Assembly (NCBI GenBank): GCA_963816925.1
Contig: CAWFMY010000001.1
Span: forward strand, 62,001-126,000
DNA from: CAIWHR01 sp963816925
GTDB taxonomy: Bacteria > Pseudomonadota > Gammaproteobacteria > Burkholderiales > Casimicrobiaceae
Length of the DNA stretch: 64,000 nt
Reading direction: 5' to 3'
Positions 45,367 to 55,176 of this stretch are shown here, one piece after another. A program made the translations under genes and the position numbers. Numbering within the stretch: position 1 is the stretch's first letter; each line of letters starts with the position of its first letter. The notes below the pieces were generated by a model. It was not told the DNA's origin, searched no databases, and saw only the letters and a program-made list of their open reading frames with translations.

Positions 45367-46419
45367 ATGACCGCCTCCATGCCTGCCGTGCTCGACTACC
45401 CGGTCGCGGCGCCGCCGCCCCCGGGCATGGTGATCGAGGTCGCGCCGCGCGTTTTCTGGCTGCGCATGCCGCTGCCCTTTGCGCTCGACCACATCAACCT
45501 GTGGCTGCTCGCGGACGACGACGGGTTCACGCTGGTCGATTCCGGCTTCGGCGACGCCGCGACGCGCGCGATCTGGGAGCGCCATTTCGCGACGACCCTT
45601 GCCGCCCGGCCGATCCGCCGCATCATCGCGACGCACTGTCATCCCGATCATGTCGGCAACGCCGCGTGGTTGTCCGCGCGCTTCGGCGTGCCGGTCGCCA
45701 TGACCCCGGCGGAATACCTCACCGCGCATGCGCTTTCCGGCCAGCACGCGGGCTACGGGCCCGGGCCGACCGTCCGCTTCTTCCGCCGTCACGGCATGGC
45801 GGAGGAGCACGCCGCCGCGATGGAAGCGCGCGGCAACCATTACCGCAAGGGCGTTCCCGAATTGCCGGAGTCCTTCGAGCGGTTGCAGGATGGCGCCGAG
45901 CGGAGCGCGGGCGGCACGACGTGGCGCGTCATCGAGGGCCACGGCCACTCGCCGGAACATGCGTCGCTGCATTCCCGCGAGCGCAGCGTGCTGATCTCGG
46001 GCGACATGCTGCTTCCGAAGATCAGCACCAACGTCAGCGTCTGGCCACCCGAGCCCGACGGCGATCCGCTGGGCGCGTTCCTCGCGTCGATCGCCGCATT
46101 CGAAATGCTGCCGCCGGACACGCTTGTCCTGCCGTCGCACGGGCTGCCGTTTCGCGGAATTCCCGTGCGCGTGGCGCAGCTTCGCTCGCACCACGACGCG
46201 CGCCTTTCCGAGCTCGTCGCGGCGGTCGACGCGGCGGCGTCCGCGGTCAGCGCGGCCGACGTCGTCCCGGTGCTGTTCCGCCGCGAGCTCGACCTGCAGC
46301 AGCGCTATTTCGCGATGGGCGAGGCGATCGCCCATCTCAACAACCTCTGGCGCGCCGGCCGCATTGCACGCCATGTCGGCGCGAACGACACCGTCCGCTT
46401 CGCCCCGGCAAGCGCCTGA
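45367..46419 (+). CDS. MBL-fold metallo-hydrolase
   Basis: A 350-residue metallo-beta-lactamase-fold hydrolase. The metal motif THCHPDHVGN is at about residue 90, with GHGHSPEHASL and SGDMLLPKIS further on; the C-terminal helical extension is the glyoxalase-II-like type. Probably a CoA-thioester or lactone hydrolase, specificity unknown. The ATG at 45367 gives a typical start (MTASMPAVLDYPVA); the frame continues upstream to an ATG at 45247. It is divergent from liuR and 30 bp upstream of phaC. Confidence 0.88.
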   Translation: MTASMPAVLDYPVAAPPPPGMVIEVAPRVFWLRMPLPFALDHINLWLLADDDGFTLVDSGFGDAATRAIWERHFATTLAARPIRRIIATHCHPDHVGNAAWLSARFGVPVAMTPAEYLTAHALSGQHAGYGPGPTVRFFRRHGMAEEHAAAMEARGNHYRKGVPELPESFERLQDGAERSAGGTTWRVIEGHGHSPEHASLHSRERSVLISGDMLLPKISTNVSVWPPEPDGDPLGAFLASIAAFEMLPPDTLVLPSHGLPFRGIPVRVAQLRSHHDARLSELVAAVDAAASAVSAADVVPVLFRRELDLQQRYFAMGEAIAHLNNLWRAGRIARHVGANDTVRFAPASA

Positions 46420-46449
46420 CACCGACGTCAACACACGAAAGACACGACC

Positions 46450-48277
46450 ATGTCCGCAGCCCCCAAGAAGCCCGTCGCGAACGAACCCGCGCCAAGCAAT
46501 GCGTTCGACCCGATCGCATTCGCGCAATCGCTGGTCGCGGCCGCCGACAAGAGCGCCGTCCTGATGGGCGACTTCGCCGCAAACCAGGCTAAAGGCGGCG
46601 GCGCGTCGCTCGTCGCCGACGAGCTCGGCATCGGCAAGGCGTACATGGAAATGGCGTCGAAGCTCCTCGCGAATCCCTACAAGCTCGCCGAAACGCAGAT
46701 GAGCCTGTGGGCGGATTACATGAACCTCTGGCAGAGCTCGACGATGAAGCTGATGGGCGTCGCCACCGAGCCGGTCGCCGCGCCGAAGCAAGGGCGACAA
46801 GCGCTTTCGCCACGAGGATTGGGAGAAGTACTTCCTGTTCGACTACATCAAGCAGGGCTATCTCATCACGTCGCGCTGGCTGCACGAGACCGTGGCGAGC
46901 GTCGAGGGCCTCGACGACACGACGAAGCGCAAGGTGGATTTCTTCACCCGCCAGTACATCGACGCGCTGGCGCCGTCGAACTTCGCGCTGACGAATCCCG
47001 AGGTGTTCCGCGAGACGATCACGAGCGGCGGCCAGAACCTCGTGCGCGGGCTCAACAACCTGCTGGACGACATCAAGCGCGGCAACGGCCAGCTCAAGAT
47101 CTCGATGACGGACACCAAGGCCTTCGAGCTCGGCGTCAACATCGCGACGACGCCGGGCAAGGTCGTCTACCAGAACGACCTGATGCAGCTGATCCAGTAC
47201 GAGCCTTCGACCAAGAAGGTCGCGCAGCGGCCGCTGCTCGTGATTCCGCCGTGGATCAACAAGTACTACATCATGGACCTGCGCGAGAAGAACTCGCTGA
47301 TCAAGTGGATCGTCGACCAGGGCGTCACCGTGTTCGTGATCTCGTGGGTCAATCCGGATGCGAAGCTGAAAGACAAGGATTTCGAGGACTACCTGCGCGA
47401 GGGCCCGCTCGAGGCGCTCGACGTCATCGCCAAGGCCACCGGCGAGACCGAGGTCAACGCGCTCGGCTACTGCCTCGGCGGCACGCTGCTGGCCGCCGCG
47501 CTCGCGTACATGGCGGCGAAGAAGGACAAGCGCATCGTCAGCGGCACGTTCATGACGTCGCTCGTCGACTTCGTGCGCACTGGCGAGCTCGAGGTGTTCA
47601 TCGACGAGGACCAGGTCGCCTCGCTCGAGCGCAAGATGAGCGAGCGCGGCTTTCTCGAAGGCGGCGAGATGGCGACGACCTTCAACATGCTGCGCTCCAA
47701 CGACCTCATCTGGTCGTTCGTCATCAACAACTACCTCATGGGCCGCGACCCCTTCCCGTTCGACCTCCTGCACTGGAATCAGGACGCTACGCGCATGCCG
47801 GCGACGATGCACAGCTATTACCTGCGCAACATGTACATGAAGAACCTGCTGCGGGAACCCGGCGGCATCACGCTGCTCGGCGTGCCGATCGACCTGTCGA
47901 AGATCGGCGTGCCCGTCTACTTCGCCTCGGCGATCGAGGACCACATCGCGCCGTGGAAGGCGACGTATTCCGGACCGAAGCTCGTCTCCGGCAAGGCGCG
48001 CTTCGTGCTGTCGGGCTCCGGGCACATCGCCGGAATGATCAACCCGCCGGCGGCGAACAAGTATGGCTACTGGGTCAACGACAAGCTTCCGGCAACGGGC
48101 GACGCCTGGCTCGCCGGCGCGAAGCAGCACGATGGCTCGTGGTGGGTCGACTGGGCCAAGTGGCTCTCGGCGCATCGCGGCAAGGAAGTGGCGCCGCGCG
48201 TGCCGGGCAAGGGCAAGCTCAAGGTGATCGAAGCAGCGCCGGGCACCTACGCGCGAATCCGTGCCGACGGAAAGTGA
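46450..48277 (+). CDS. phaC: Class I polyhydroxyalkanoate synthase, one frameshift
   Basis: Polymerises 3-hydroxyacyl-CoA into storage granules. Catalytic triad: Cys in GYCLGG, Asp in DHIAPWKATYSG vicinity and His in GSGHIAGMINPP. The N-terminal domain with QMSLWADYMNLWQSS is class-I type. The frame breaks near 46788-46793: the first frame reads ATEPVAAPK and the next continues KGDKRFRHEDWEKYF after one base in cgaagcaaggg is skipped. Joined length is about 608 residues, near that of other class I enzymes. phaA and phaB are not adjacent; the thiolase at 41523 could help. Confidence 0.94.
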
Positions 48278-48292
48278 AAACAGCGGTCGCTT

Positions 48293-48301
48293 TGCTATAG
48301 T
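48293..48301 (+). promoter_or_regulatory. Extended -10 promoter of the glycine-zipper gene
   Basis: TGC followed by TATAGT, a five-of-six match to the -10 consensus with an extended TGn element, about 31 bp before the ATG at 48332. The -35 is weak. It supports separate transcription of this gene from phaC. Confidence 0.45.
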
Positions 48302-48331
48302 GAATTCATCGCTGTCATCCGGAGAAACATC

Positions 48332-48778
48332 ATGAACCGCCCCGCTTCGCGCATCACATGCTTCACGATCTTCGTCGTCGGCATGGCGGCCGGCACGGCG
48401 GCGTTCGCCCAGGCGCCCGCGCAGGCCGCCAAATGCACGGACTGCGGCGTGGTGCAGTCGGTGCGCGCGAACGAGGTGAAAGGCTCGACCTCGGGCGTGG
48501 GAATGGTGGCGGGCGGCGTGCTCGGCGGCGTGCTCGGGCATCAGATCGGTGGCGGGACCGGCAAGACGGTCGCCACGGTCGCCGGCGCCGCGGGCGGCGC
48601 CTACGTCGGCAACAAGGTCGAGCAGAACAAGAACACCAAGACCCAGTGGTCCGTCGGGATCAGGATGGACAGCGGACAGCAGCGCACCTTCATCTACAGC
48701 AACCAGCCGACCGTGCGCGAAGGCGATCGCGTCAAGCTGATCGACGGCGGCAAGCGGCTCGGACTCGTTGCGCCCTGA
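48332..48778 (+). CDS. Glycine-zipper 2TM outer-membrane-associated protein
   Basis: A 148-residue exported protein. Signal peptide FTIFVVGMAAGTAAFAQAP. The glycine-zipper segment GVGMVAGGVLGGVLGHQIGG is followed by AGAAGGAYVGNKVEQN, typical of Rickettsia 17-kDa-antigen-like proteins. The C-terminal part has WSVGIRMDSGQQRTF and YSNQPTVREGDRVKL. Such proteins are often lipoproteins, but no lipobox Cys follows the signal peptide; CTDC nearby may form a disulfide. Role unknown. It converges on the FecR-domain gene. Confidence 0.85.
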   Translation: MNRPASRITCFTIFVVGMAAGTAAFAQAPAQAAKCTDCGVVQSVRANEVKGSTSGVGMVAGGVLGGVLGHQIGGGTGKTVATVAGAAGGAYVGNKVEQNKNTKTQWSVGIRMDSGQQRTFIYSNQPTVREGDRVKLIDGGKRLGLVAP

Positions 48779-48793
48779 GGCGACGCTGCTCGC

Positions 48794-50895
48794 TTAGGGT
48801 TTCGCGGGAACGCCCGGTACGGGTTCGACCTTAGGCGCCGCCTGCTTGGGCGGCGCCTGCCGTTCCATCGGCGCGCCATTGTGAACCGGCGCCGCCGCAG
48901 GGGCGGCCTGTGCGCCGGCGTGCGGGGCCGGCGCAGGCGCGGCGACAGGCGCGCTTGGCCGCGCCATCTGCGCCGCCGGTGGTGCCGCCTGTGGCTGCAT
49001 CGGCATCGGCGCGACGCGCTCTACTGCCGGCTGCCGCGCAGGTGCGGGACGCGCAACCGGCGCGGCGTAGGCCGGTGCTGTTTGCACAGGTGCTGACGAA
49101 GGCGGCGCACTCGTCGCGCCCGCATGCGGCGTCGGCGAAGGCCTCGGATACGCCGGTGCCGTTTGCATCGGTGCTGACGACGTCGGCCCGTTTGTGGTGC
49201 CCGCTTGCGGCGTCGGTCTCGTTCGCGACGTAGTGTCCGACCGCGCGGGCGCGCCCGCGGCAGCCGGCGCATTCTGCATCGGCACTGGCGAATTCGTCGT
49301 CGCGCCCGGCGAGGCGACCGGAGCGCCACGCGTGAACGGCGCCGGCGTACCAGGCACGCCTGCAGGTGCTGGCGCGGACATTCCCGTCGGGCGAGTCATC
49401 GCCTGCCCGGACGGCGCAACCGCGGCACCCACACCCGGGGTCGAAGGCCGCGCCATCGGTTCCTGCACGGTGCGACCCGGCCGCGAAACCGGGTAGAACG
49501 TCGACGCCGGCGGCGGCGTGCCCGCGGTGCCGGCGCGCGTACCCGGAATGCGCATCGGTCCCGACGCGACCGCGGGTGCGGTAGCAAGCACCGGCGCAGT
49601 GTTCATCTGCTGCGTCGGCACCGGCACCCGATTCGACGCGACGGGAAGCCTGCCCGCGAGCGTGGCGCCCGAAACCGCCGTCAGGGCACCCGGATACGCA
49701 GCGTTGCGGAAATGCGATGGCGGATCGCTGGGCGCACTGCAACGTTGACGGCGAAGGGCCGGTTGTAACGCGCCCAGCAGTTGTTCGAGCAGCGGTTCCA
49801 CCACGGATGCAACGGCTCGCCCCATCCGAGCGGAACCCAGCCGTAGACGGGCGACCCGACCCTGACCGAAACGCCCCACCCCGCGCCCCCGACCCAGCCC
49901 ACCAACGCCGGCGCCCAGACCGGACGTGCGACGAATACGCCCGGGCACCAGCCCCAGCGGCCCCCGACGCGCGCCCAGCGCCCGTAGTGAAACGGCGCAT
50001 AACCCCATGGCGCGGCGTCGACCCAGGTCGATCCAAATCCGCTGACGTTGGTCCAGTACCCGTCGCTGTACGGCGCCCAGTCGGCCGCAACCGTTGTCGG
50101 ATACCAGACGGGACCGTATTCCGGCGTCGACTGCCAGGTGCCGTATTGGTCCAGGTCCGAATAGCCCACCATCTGTGGCGAGACGTAGGCCGTCGCCCGC
50201 GGTTGCTCGTAGCGGCGATCGCGGCTCGCACTCCATTCGTCGAATCCATCCTGGCCGATGCCATTGCGGATGTCCGCCGCGGCCGGGTCAGGTCCCGTCA
50301 CGACGGCCGTTTGCCCGGGCAGTGTCTGTTGCGCGCCGTTGGCCAGCGAGAGGACCGCCTCGCCCTCGCGCACGGTGACGAGCGTCGATTGCCGGTCCGG
50401 CGAGACGTCGATCCGGTAGAGCCCGAGTCGCGTGAGTTGAACCTGCGTATTCGGCGTGTCGATGCGCGCGGTGTCGCCCGCGTCGAGAACGCGCACGCGG
50501 ACGATGACGCGGCCTTGCGCGATGAACAGCGCAATCCGGTTCTCGTCGAGCCGCGAGACGTGCAGGTTGGTGTCGCCCGCGAGCCGGAACTGCCCGCCGC
50601 CGTAGTCGACCTCGGCACGGCCGTCGCCGCCGACCCACAGGTTGTCGCCCGAAGCCACCGGATAGTTGAGGCCGATCGACTGCCATTCGGATGCCCGGTC
50701 CTCCGGCGACAGGAAGAGCTGCCCGCCGAATTCGGCGACGCGTCCCACCCGACCCGGGAGATCGTCCTCGGCGCGCGCGGCAAACGCCGCGCCGAGGAGA
50801 AGCACCAACGCCATCGACACCCACGCGACCCGCCGCGCAAGGCCGTCGAAAACAGCGGCATTACGAGCGAGCAAGGCGTTCCGGAACTTTCGCAT
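48794..50895 (-). CDS. Exported FecR-domain/DUF6600 protein with a Pro/Ala-rich repeat tail, one frame break
   Basis: Signal-bearing protein (VSMALVLLLGAAFAARAED). The FecR-like domain follows, with RIDTPNTQVQLTRLGLYRID and VTVREGEAVLSLANG. Then a Tyr/Trp-rich DUF6600 block has DQYGTWQSTPEYGPVWYPT and WGYAPFHYGRWARVGGRWGW. The tail of about 270 residues after residue 390 is low-complexity Pro/Ala/Thr with two to three copies of an approximately 27-residue unit around SSAPMQTAPAYP. The frame breaks near 49727-49734, and here alone the sequence appears to lack one base (C-run cgcccag). Role unknown; it is divergent from the autotransporter gene. Confidence 0.8.
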
Positions 50896-51059
50896 GGTCG
50901 ATTCTCCAGTCACGACAACGTAACGGCCCGGGGCCGCGCGCGGTTGACCCTTTCGGGCAGGCGGCGTGCCCCCGCCCCTGAATGGGCATCCGTTTTGGAT
51001 TAGAATATCGAGCGGTTCGAAACGCCTTTCGCGCCAATCATAGTTCAGGAGACCTCGCC

Positions 51060-52874
51060 ATGCGGACCTTCCAGCGCACCCTTCTTGCCGGCGCCGTCGC
51101 GCTTGCCGTGTCGTCCCCCGCAGCCGCGCAGCTCAATTTCAACAACATGTACTTCTTCGGCGACAGCAGTACCGACGCGGGGTTCTACGGCTCCCGGTTT
51201 ACCGTGAATCCGGGGCTCGTCTGGGCACAAAACCTCGGCGCGACCTACGGATTGACGATCACCACCGTGGCGAAGGGCGGGACGGATCTTGCGCAGGGCG
51301 GAACGAATGTCAACACGCCGTCGCCGATCGTTGCGACCATATCGCCGAACGCGCCCGACCGTCCCGCTGTCGACGCAGATCACCGAGCTGCTGAAGATTT
51401 CGCCGACCCTCGACTCGAACGCCCTCTACGGAGTGTCGGCCGGATACAACGACCTGCTGACCAACGTCGGCTATGCCCAGGCGGGCCTGATCACGCCCGA
51501 CGCAGGTGCAGGCGAACGTCGGCCTCGCCGCCCAGCAGTACGCGCAGCAGGTCGCGCGCCTGGGCGCGGCCGGCGCCAAATACATCGTGGTTCTCAATCT
51601 CTACGACATCGGCAGGTCGCCGTTCGGCATCGCGAACCCGGCGGCACAGTTCAGTTCGCTCGTGCAACTGTACGACCTGACGCTCAACGCCGCGCTCAAT
51701 CAGGTTCCCTACCAGGTCATCCGCGTCAATACGGCGCAGCTGTTCAACGAAATGCTCGCGAATCCGTCGTTCTTCGGATTCACGAACGTCACGACGCCCG
51801 CGTGCACGGTGCCCTACGTCGCTGCTCTGCACGCCGTCGACGCTGGTGGCGCCCAATGCGGCGCAGACCTACCTGTTTGCCGACGACCTCCACCCGACAC
51901 CCGCGGCGGAGGTCGTCATGTCGGAGGTCGTGAATTCGATGCTGACCGGCCCGCAGCAGATCGCCGCTCTCGGCGAGGCGCCGTTCCGCGTCGAGGACGC
52001 CAACTTCCGCGCGCTCGACGGGCGGATGTGGTCGAGCCTCAACTCGCAACGCGCGTCGAGCAAGCTCGAGGCGTGGGTCACCTATGATTACGGCAGCCTC
52101 GACATGCAGGCCGGGCAGAACAACGGCAGCGCGTACCAGAACACGGTCGCGGTCGGCGGAGACATGAAGCTTTCCGACCGGATGCTGGTCGGGATGATGT
52201 TCGGCTACACCGAAAACAAGGGCGACTTCGGCGGCGACGGCGGCGGCTACAAGCTGCGGCAGCCGGTGTTCACGGGATACGCCGGGTACGGCGACGGCCC
52301 GTGGTATGTCGGCGCGACGTTCGGCGCGGGCAGTCTCGACTACAACGACGTGAACCGCAACATCGTTCTCGGACCCTCCGTCCGCAACGAAAGCGGCCAG
52401 ACTCGCGGCTACGAGTACACGGGGCGGCTCCTCGGCGGCTACTGGTTCAAGTACCAGGACCTGCTGCATGGCCCCTATGCTCGCCTGACGTACACCAAAG
52501 CGGTCGTTCGCCAGTTCTCGGAAACGGGCGCGGACAGCACGGCGCTGACGTACGGCCAGCAGTCGAACGAGCAGCTGTTGTGGAGTCTCGGCTACCAGGT
52601 CACCGGAACCTGGGGAGGTGTCCGCCCGTGGGCCCGCGCGACATGGGAATATGATTCGCTCGACAAGGACCGCAACGTCACCGCGTCCTCGAACACTCTC
52701 GGCGGGTGGTACACCCTCCCGGCAGCGAAGCCCGACAACAGCTATGCGTTGTTCAATGTCGGCGCGGCCACGGATTTCGGCGGCGTGACCGGATACATTT
52801 CGGGCTCGGGAACCGCCGCGCGCGGCGACGGCAACTATTGGGCCATCACCGTCGGCCTGCGGATGCCGCTCTGA
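51060..52874 (+). CDS. GDSL/SGNH esterase autotransporter, three frameshifts
   Basis: EstA-like surface esterase. Signal peptide LLAGAVALAVSSPAAA, then the block I motif FFGDSSTDAGFYG with the catalytic Ser. Block III-type Asn is in VSAGYNDLL, and the block V Asp-His pair is in FADDLHPTPAAEVV. The C-terminal 300 residues form an autotransporter barrel (WVTYDYGSLDMQAG ... ITVGLRMPL). Breaks occur near 51356-51361, 51504-51506 and 51812-51815, each restored by skipping one base; all homologous segments continue without gaps. The start ATG at 51060 follows caggaga. A terminator follows at 52901. Confidence 0.88.
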
Positions 52875-52900
52875 TCGGCTCGCGTCAGCGCGCGTGAGAG

Positions 52901-52928
52901 GGGCCGCCGATCCGGCGGCCCTTTTCTT
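52901..52928 (+). terminator. Rho-independent terminator after the GDSL autotransporter
   Basis: A 9-bp GC stem (gggccgccg / cggcggccc) with a three-base loop, followed by TTTTCTTT. It lies between convergent genes and can stop transcription from the autotransporter side. Confidence 0.88.
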
Positions 52929-52932
52929 TCGG

Positions 52933-53694
52933 CTAGGCCGGACGACGCGGCTTTCGCGGCGCGTGCGCGAACGCGAGATCGAAGAGCGGCCGCGGCAGGA
53001 TCCGGAGCAACCAGCCCACGATCGCCATCGGCCACGGCAGCACGTAGAACCGGCGGCGGCGCGCGATCGCCCGCGCGATCAGGCGCGCGGCGCGCTCCGG
53101 GGCGATGATGAACGGCATCGGGTAAGGATTGCCCGCGGTCATGGGCGTGGCGATGTAACCGGGGCAGATCGTCACGACCGCAAGTCCGGATCCGCTCAGT
53201 TCGAGGCGCAGGCTTTCGAGATAAGCGATCGCGGCGGATTTGGACGCCGAATACGCGCCCGCCCCGGGCAGCCCGCGGAACCCCGCGACGCTCGCGATGC
53301 CGGCGAGCGCGCCGCGCCGCGCCGCGCGCATCGGCGCGATGAACGGCGCGAACGTGTGGACCATGCCCAGCACGTTGATGTCCATGACCTCGCGGAACGC
53401 GACGGCGTCCTCGGCCTGCTCCGTCAGCGTGCCCCGGGAAACGCCGGCGTTCGCGATCACGACGTCGGGGGGGCCGAACCGCGCGATGAACTCGGTGGCG
53501 GCTCGCGCCAGCGCCGCGGCGTCGCGGACGTCTCCCGCCCAGGCCGCGGCATGTCCCGCCGGGAATTCGTCGACCAGCGCGTCGAGCTTGCCTTGTCGGC
53601 GCGCGAACAGGCCGACGTTGTCCCCGCGCGCCGCGTAATGCCGCGCCAGCGCGGCGCCGATGCCGCTGCTCGCGCCGGTGACAAATATGTTCAG
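52933..53694 (-). CDS. Short-chain dehydrogenase/reductase with a probable CTG start
   Basis: A 253-residue SDR. The Rossmann motif FVTGASSGIGAALARHYA lies at the very start, NAGVSRG follows, and the catalytic Ser-Tyr-Lys are in GIASVAGF and AYSASKSAAIAYL. The C-terminus is hydrophobic then basic (LPWPMAIVGWLLRILPRPL), suggesting membrane association. The family start is M-x-IFVTGASSG, but here the codon is CTG overlapping the dsbA stop (CTGA); no ATG, GTG or TTG lies nearby in frame. Either CTG is used or a base is wrong. Substrate unknown. Confidence 0.85.
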   Translation of the reverse strand: MNIFVTGASSGIGAALARHYAARGDNVGLFARRQGKLDALVDEFPAGHAAAWAGDVRDAAALARAATEFIARFGPPDVVIANAGVSRGTLTEQAEDAVAFREVMDINVLGMVHTFAPFIAPMRAARRGALAGIASVAGFRGLPGAGAYSASKSAAIAYLESLRLELSGSGLAVVTICPGYIATPMTAGNPYPMPFIIAPERAARLIARAIARRRRFYVLPWPMAIVGWLLRILPRPLFDLAFAHAPRKPRRPA

Positions 53695-54353
53695 CTCTTC
53701 GGCCGCTCGGCGCGCGCCTTGGCGATCAGCGCGTCCATCACGGGCAGCATCGCCACGTGCGACCCGACCTTTTCGGTCGAGACGACGAACTTTCCGTCGA
53801 TCACGATGAGCGGAACGGATTGGGCCTGGAAGGTCTTGGCCTGCTGCAGCGCGCGGTTCATCTTGCCGGACATCGCGAAGGAGTTGTACATGTCCTCGAC
53901 CTTCTTCCGGTCGAGGCCGTGGCTCGCGGCCCAGTCGAAGAACGTCTTTTCGTTCGCGAGGTTGATGCCCTTGCTGTGGATCGCGATGAACATTTCGGGC
54001 GACAGGCGGGAATCTTCGCCCAGCGCCTCGAGCGTGTAGTACTCCTTGGCGAGCGGCACCCACTTGTCCTGGAAGCTGACGGGAACGCGACGGAACTGGA
54101 CGTCGGGCGGCAGGTTCTTGAGCCAGCCCTGCAGGATCGGCTCGAATTCTCCGCAATGCGGGCACCCGTACGAAAAGAATTCGATCACCTCGATCTTCTT
54201 GCCCGTGTCCACCGGCACCGGATTCTTGAGGCGAACGTATTCGCGGCCTTCCTGCGGGCCCGCGGTCTGGGCCATCGCCGGCAGCGCCAGCGCGAACAGT
54301 AACGCGGCGGCGAGTTGCGGGAACCGGCCGGAAATCGTCTGCAGCGAGAGCAT
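53691..54353 (-). CDS. dsbA: Thiol:disulfide interchange protein DsbA
   Basis: Periplasmic oxidant that introduces disulfides into exported proteins. Signal peptide LAAALLFALALPAMAQT. The active site is FFSYGCPHCGEFEP (CPHC), and the cis-Pro loop is SVPLIVIDGKFVV. Length is about 220 residues. The ATG at 54353 follows a GGAGAAAG ribosome-binding site and gives a proper signal peptide; two more ATGs lie 5-6 codons upstream. It is downstream of the SPOR gene and coupled to the SDR gene. Confidence 0.95.
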   Translation of the reverse strand: MLSLQTISGRFPQLAAALLFALALPAMAQTAGPQEGREYVRLKNPVPVDTGKKIEVIEFFSYGCPHCGEFEPILQGWLKNLPPDVQFRRVPVSFQDKWVPLAKEYYTLEALGEDSRLSPEMFIAIHSKGINLANEKTFFDWAASHGLDRKKVEDMYNSFAMSGKMNRALQQAKTFQAQSVPLIVIDGKFVVSTEKVGSHVAMLPVMDALIAKARAERPKS

Positions 54354-54470
54354 CGTTGCTTTCTCCATCATGTGCGGCCGAACCACGCCGCGGGTTTCAA
54401 TGCAGGTTTGTCATGGCGCGCGCGCGGGAGTTCCCCGGGCGGGCGGACGGAATCTTCAATCCATAACGCC

Positions 54471-55152
54471 TCAGAACTTGATCACGGCGACATCGAAGCC
54501 GCGCTTGCCGAGCTCGCCCTTGATCTTGTTCAATTCGTCGGTGTTGTCGAAGGGCCCGAGCCGCACGCGGTAACGGACGCCCTTGTCGGCCAGCGTCGCC
54601 GTCTGCACTTCGGCTTCCCAGCCGGCGAGCGCGAGGCGCGCCTTGAGGTTTTCGGCATCGGGTTCCGCGCTGAACGAGCCGGCCTGCAGCCAGAAGCGGT
54701 CAGGCGATTTCGACGACTTCGGACGCATCCGGCGGCGGACGCTCGTCCTGCTTCGCGACGGTCTTGTCGACGGCCTTGTCCGCGGATTTGTCAGGGGAGA
54801 TCGCGCGCTCGACCGTGGCCTTGTCGGGCGCCGGCTTCTCCGGGTTCTTGGCCGAGACTTTCGGCTCCTCGATGCCCGGCAGGATCTTGTAGAAGTCGAA
54901 GCGCGGCTTCTCCGCGGCGTTGGGGTCGGCCTTCGCGGACTTCGCCGGGTCGCGGGCGGCGTCCTTCGCCGGCGCGGCGGCCTGGTAGGGATTTCCCGCC
55001 TTCATGAGATAGAACGCCACCCCCGCGGCGAGCGCAAGCCCGAGTGCTATGCCGATGAAGAGACCCAGCAGCGTGCCGCCCGCGCCGGACTTCAACGGCG
55101 GTCGCTTATTCGGGGCGGCGGATCGTGCTCGGGGGCGGTTGCGGGCGGTCAT
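54471..55152 (-). CDS. SPOR-domain cell-division-type protein, one frameshift
   Basis: Inner-membrane protein with one N-terminal helix (LLGLFIGIALGLALAAGVAFYL), a Lys/Asp/Ala-rich linker and a C-terminal SPOR domain that binds denuded peptidoglycan at septa. The SPOR domain is RFWLQAGSFSAEPDAENLKA and continues to VRYRVRLGPFDN. The first frame ends in SEVVEIA at a TGA near 54700; the next frame begins DRFWLQAG when one base of gcctgac is skipped. Joined length is about 226 residues. It is directly downstream of argS, as FtsN-like genes often are in betaproteobacteria. Confidence 0.88.
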
Positions 55153-55176
55153 GGATTCGTTGGGGCGATCGGAGCA

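Noticed and set aside
54690..54710. A prfB-like programmed +1 site: the first SPOR-gene frame ends in a TGA followed by C, and the same TGA-C context is near the breaks in hemE and the prolyl oligopeptidase
   Set aside because: Most of the other breaks have no stop codon at all. No CTT-TGA or upstream Shine-Dalgarno-like spacer is present. In the oligopeptidase the frame must change before the stop.
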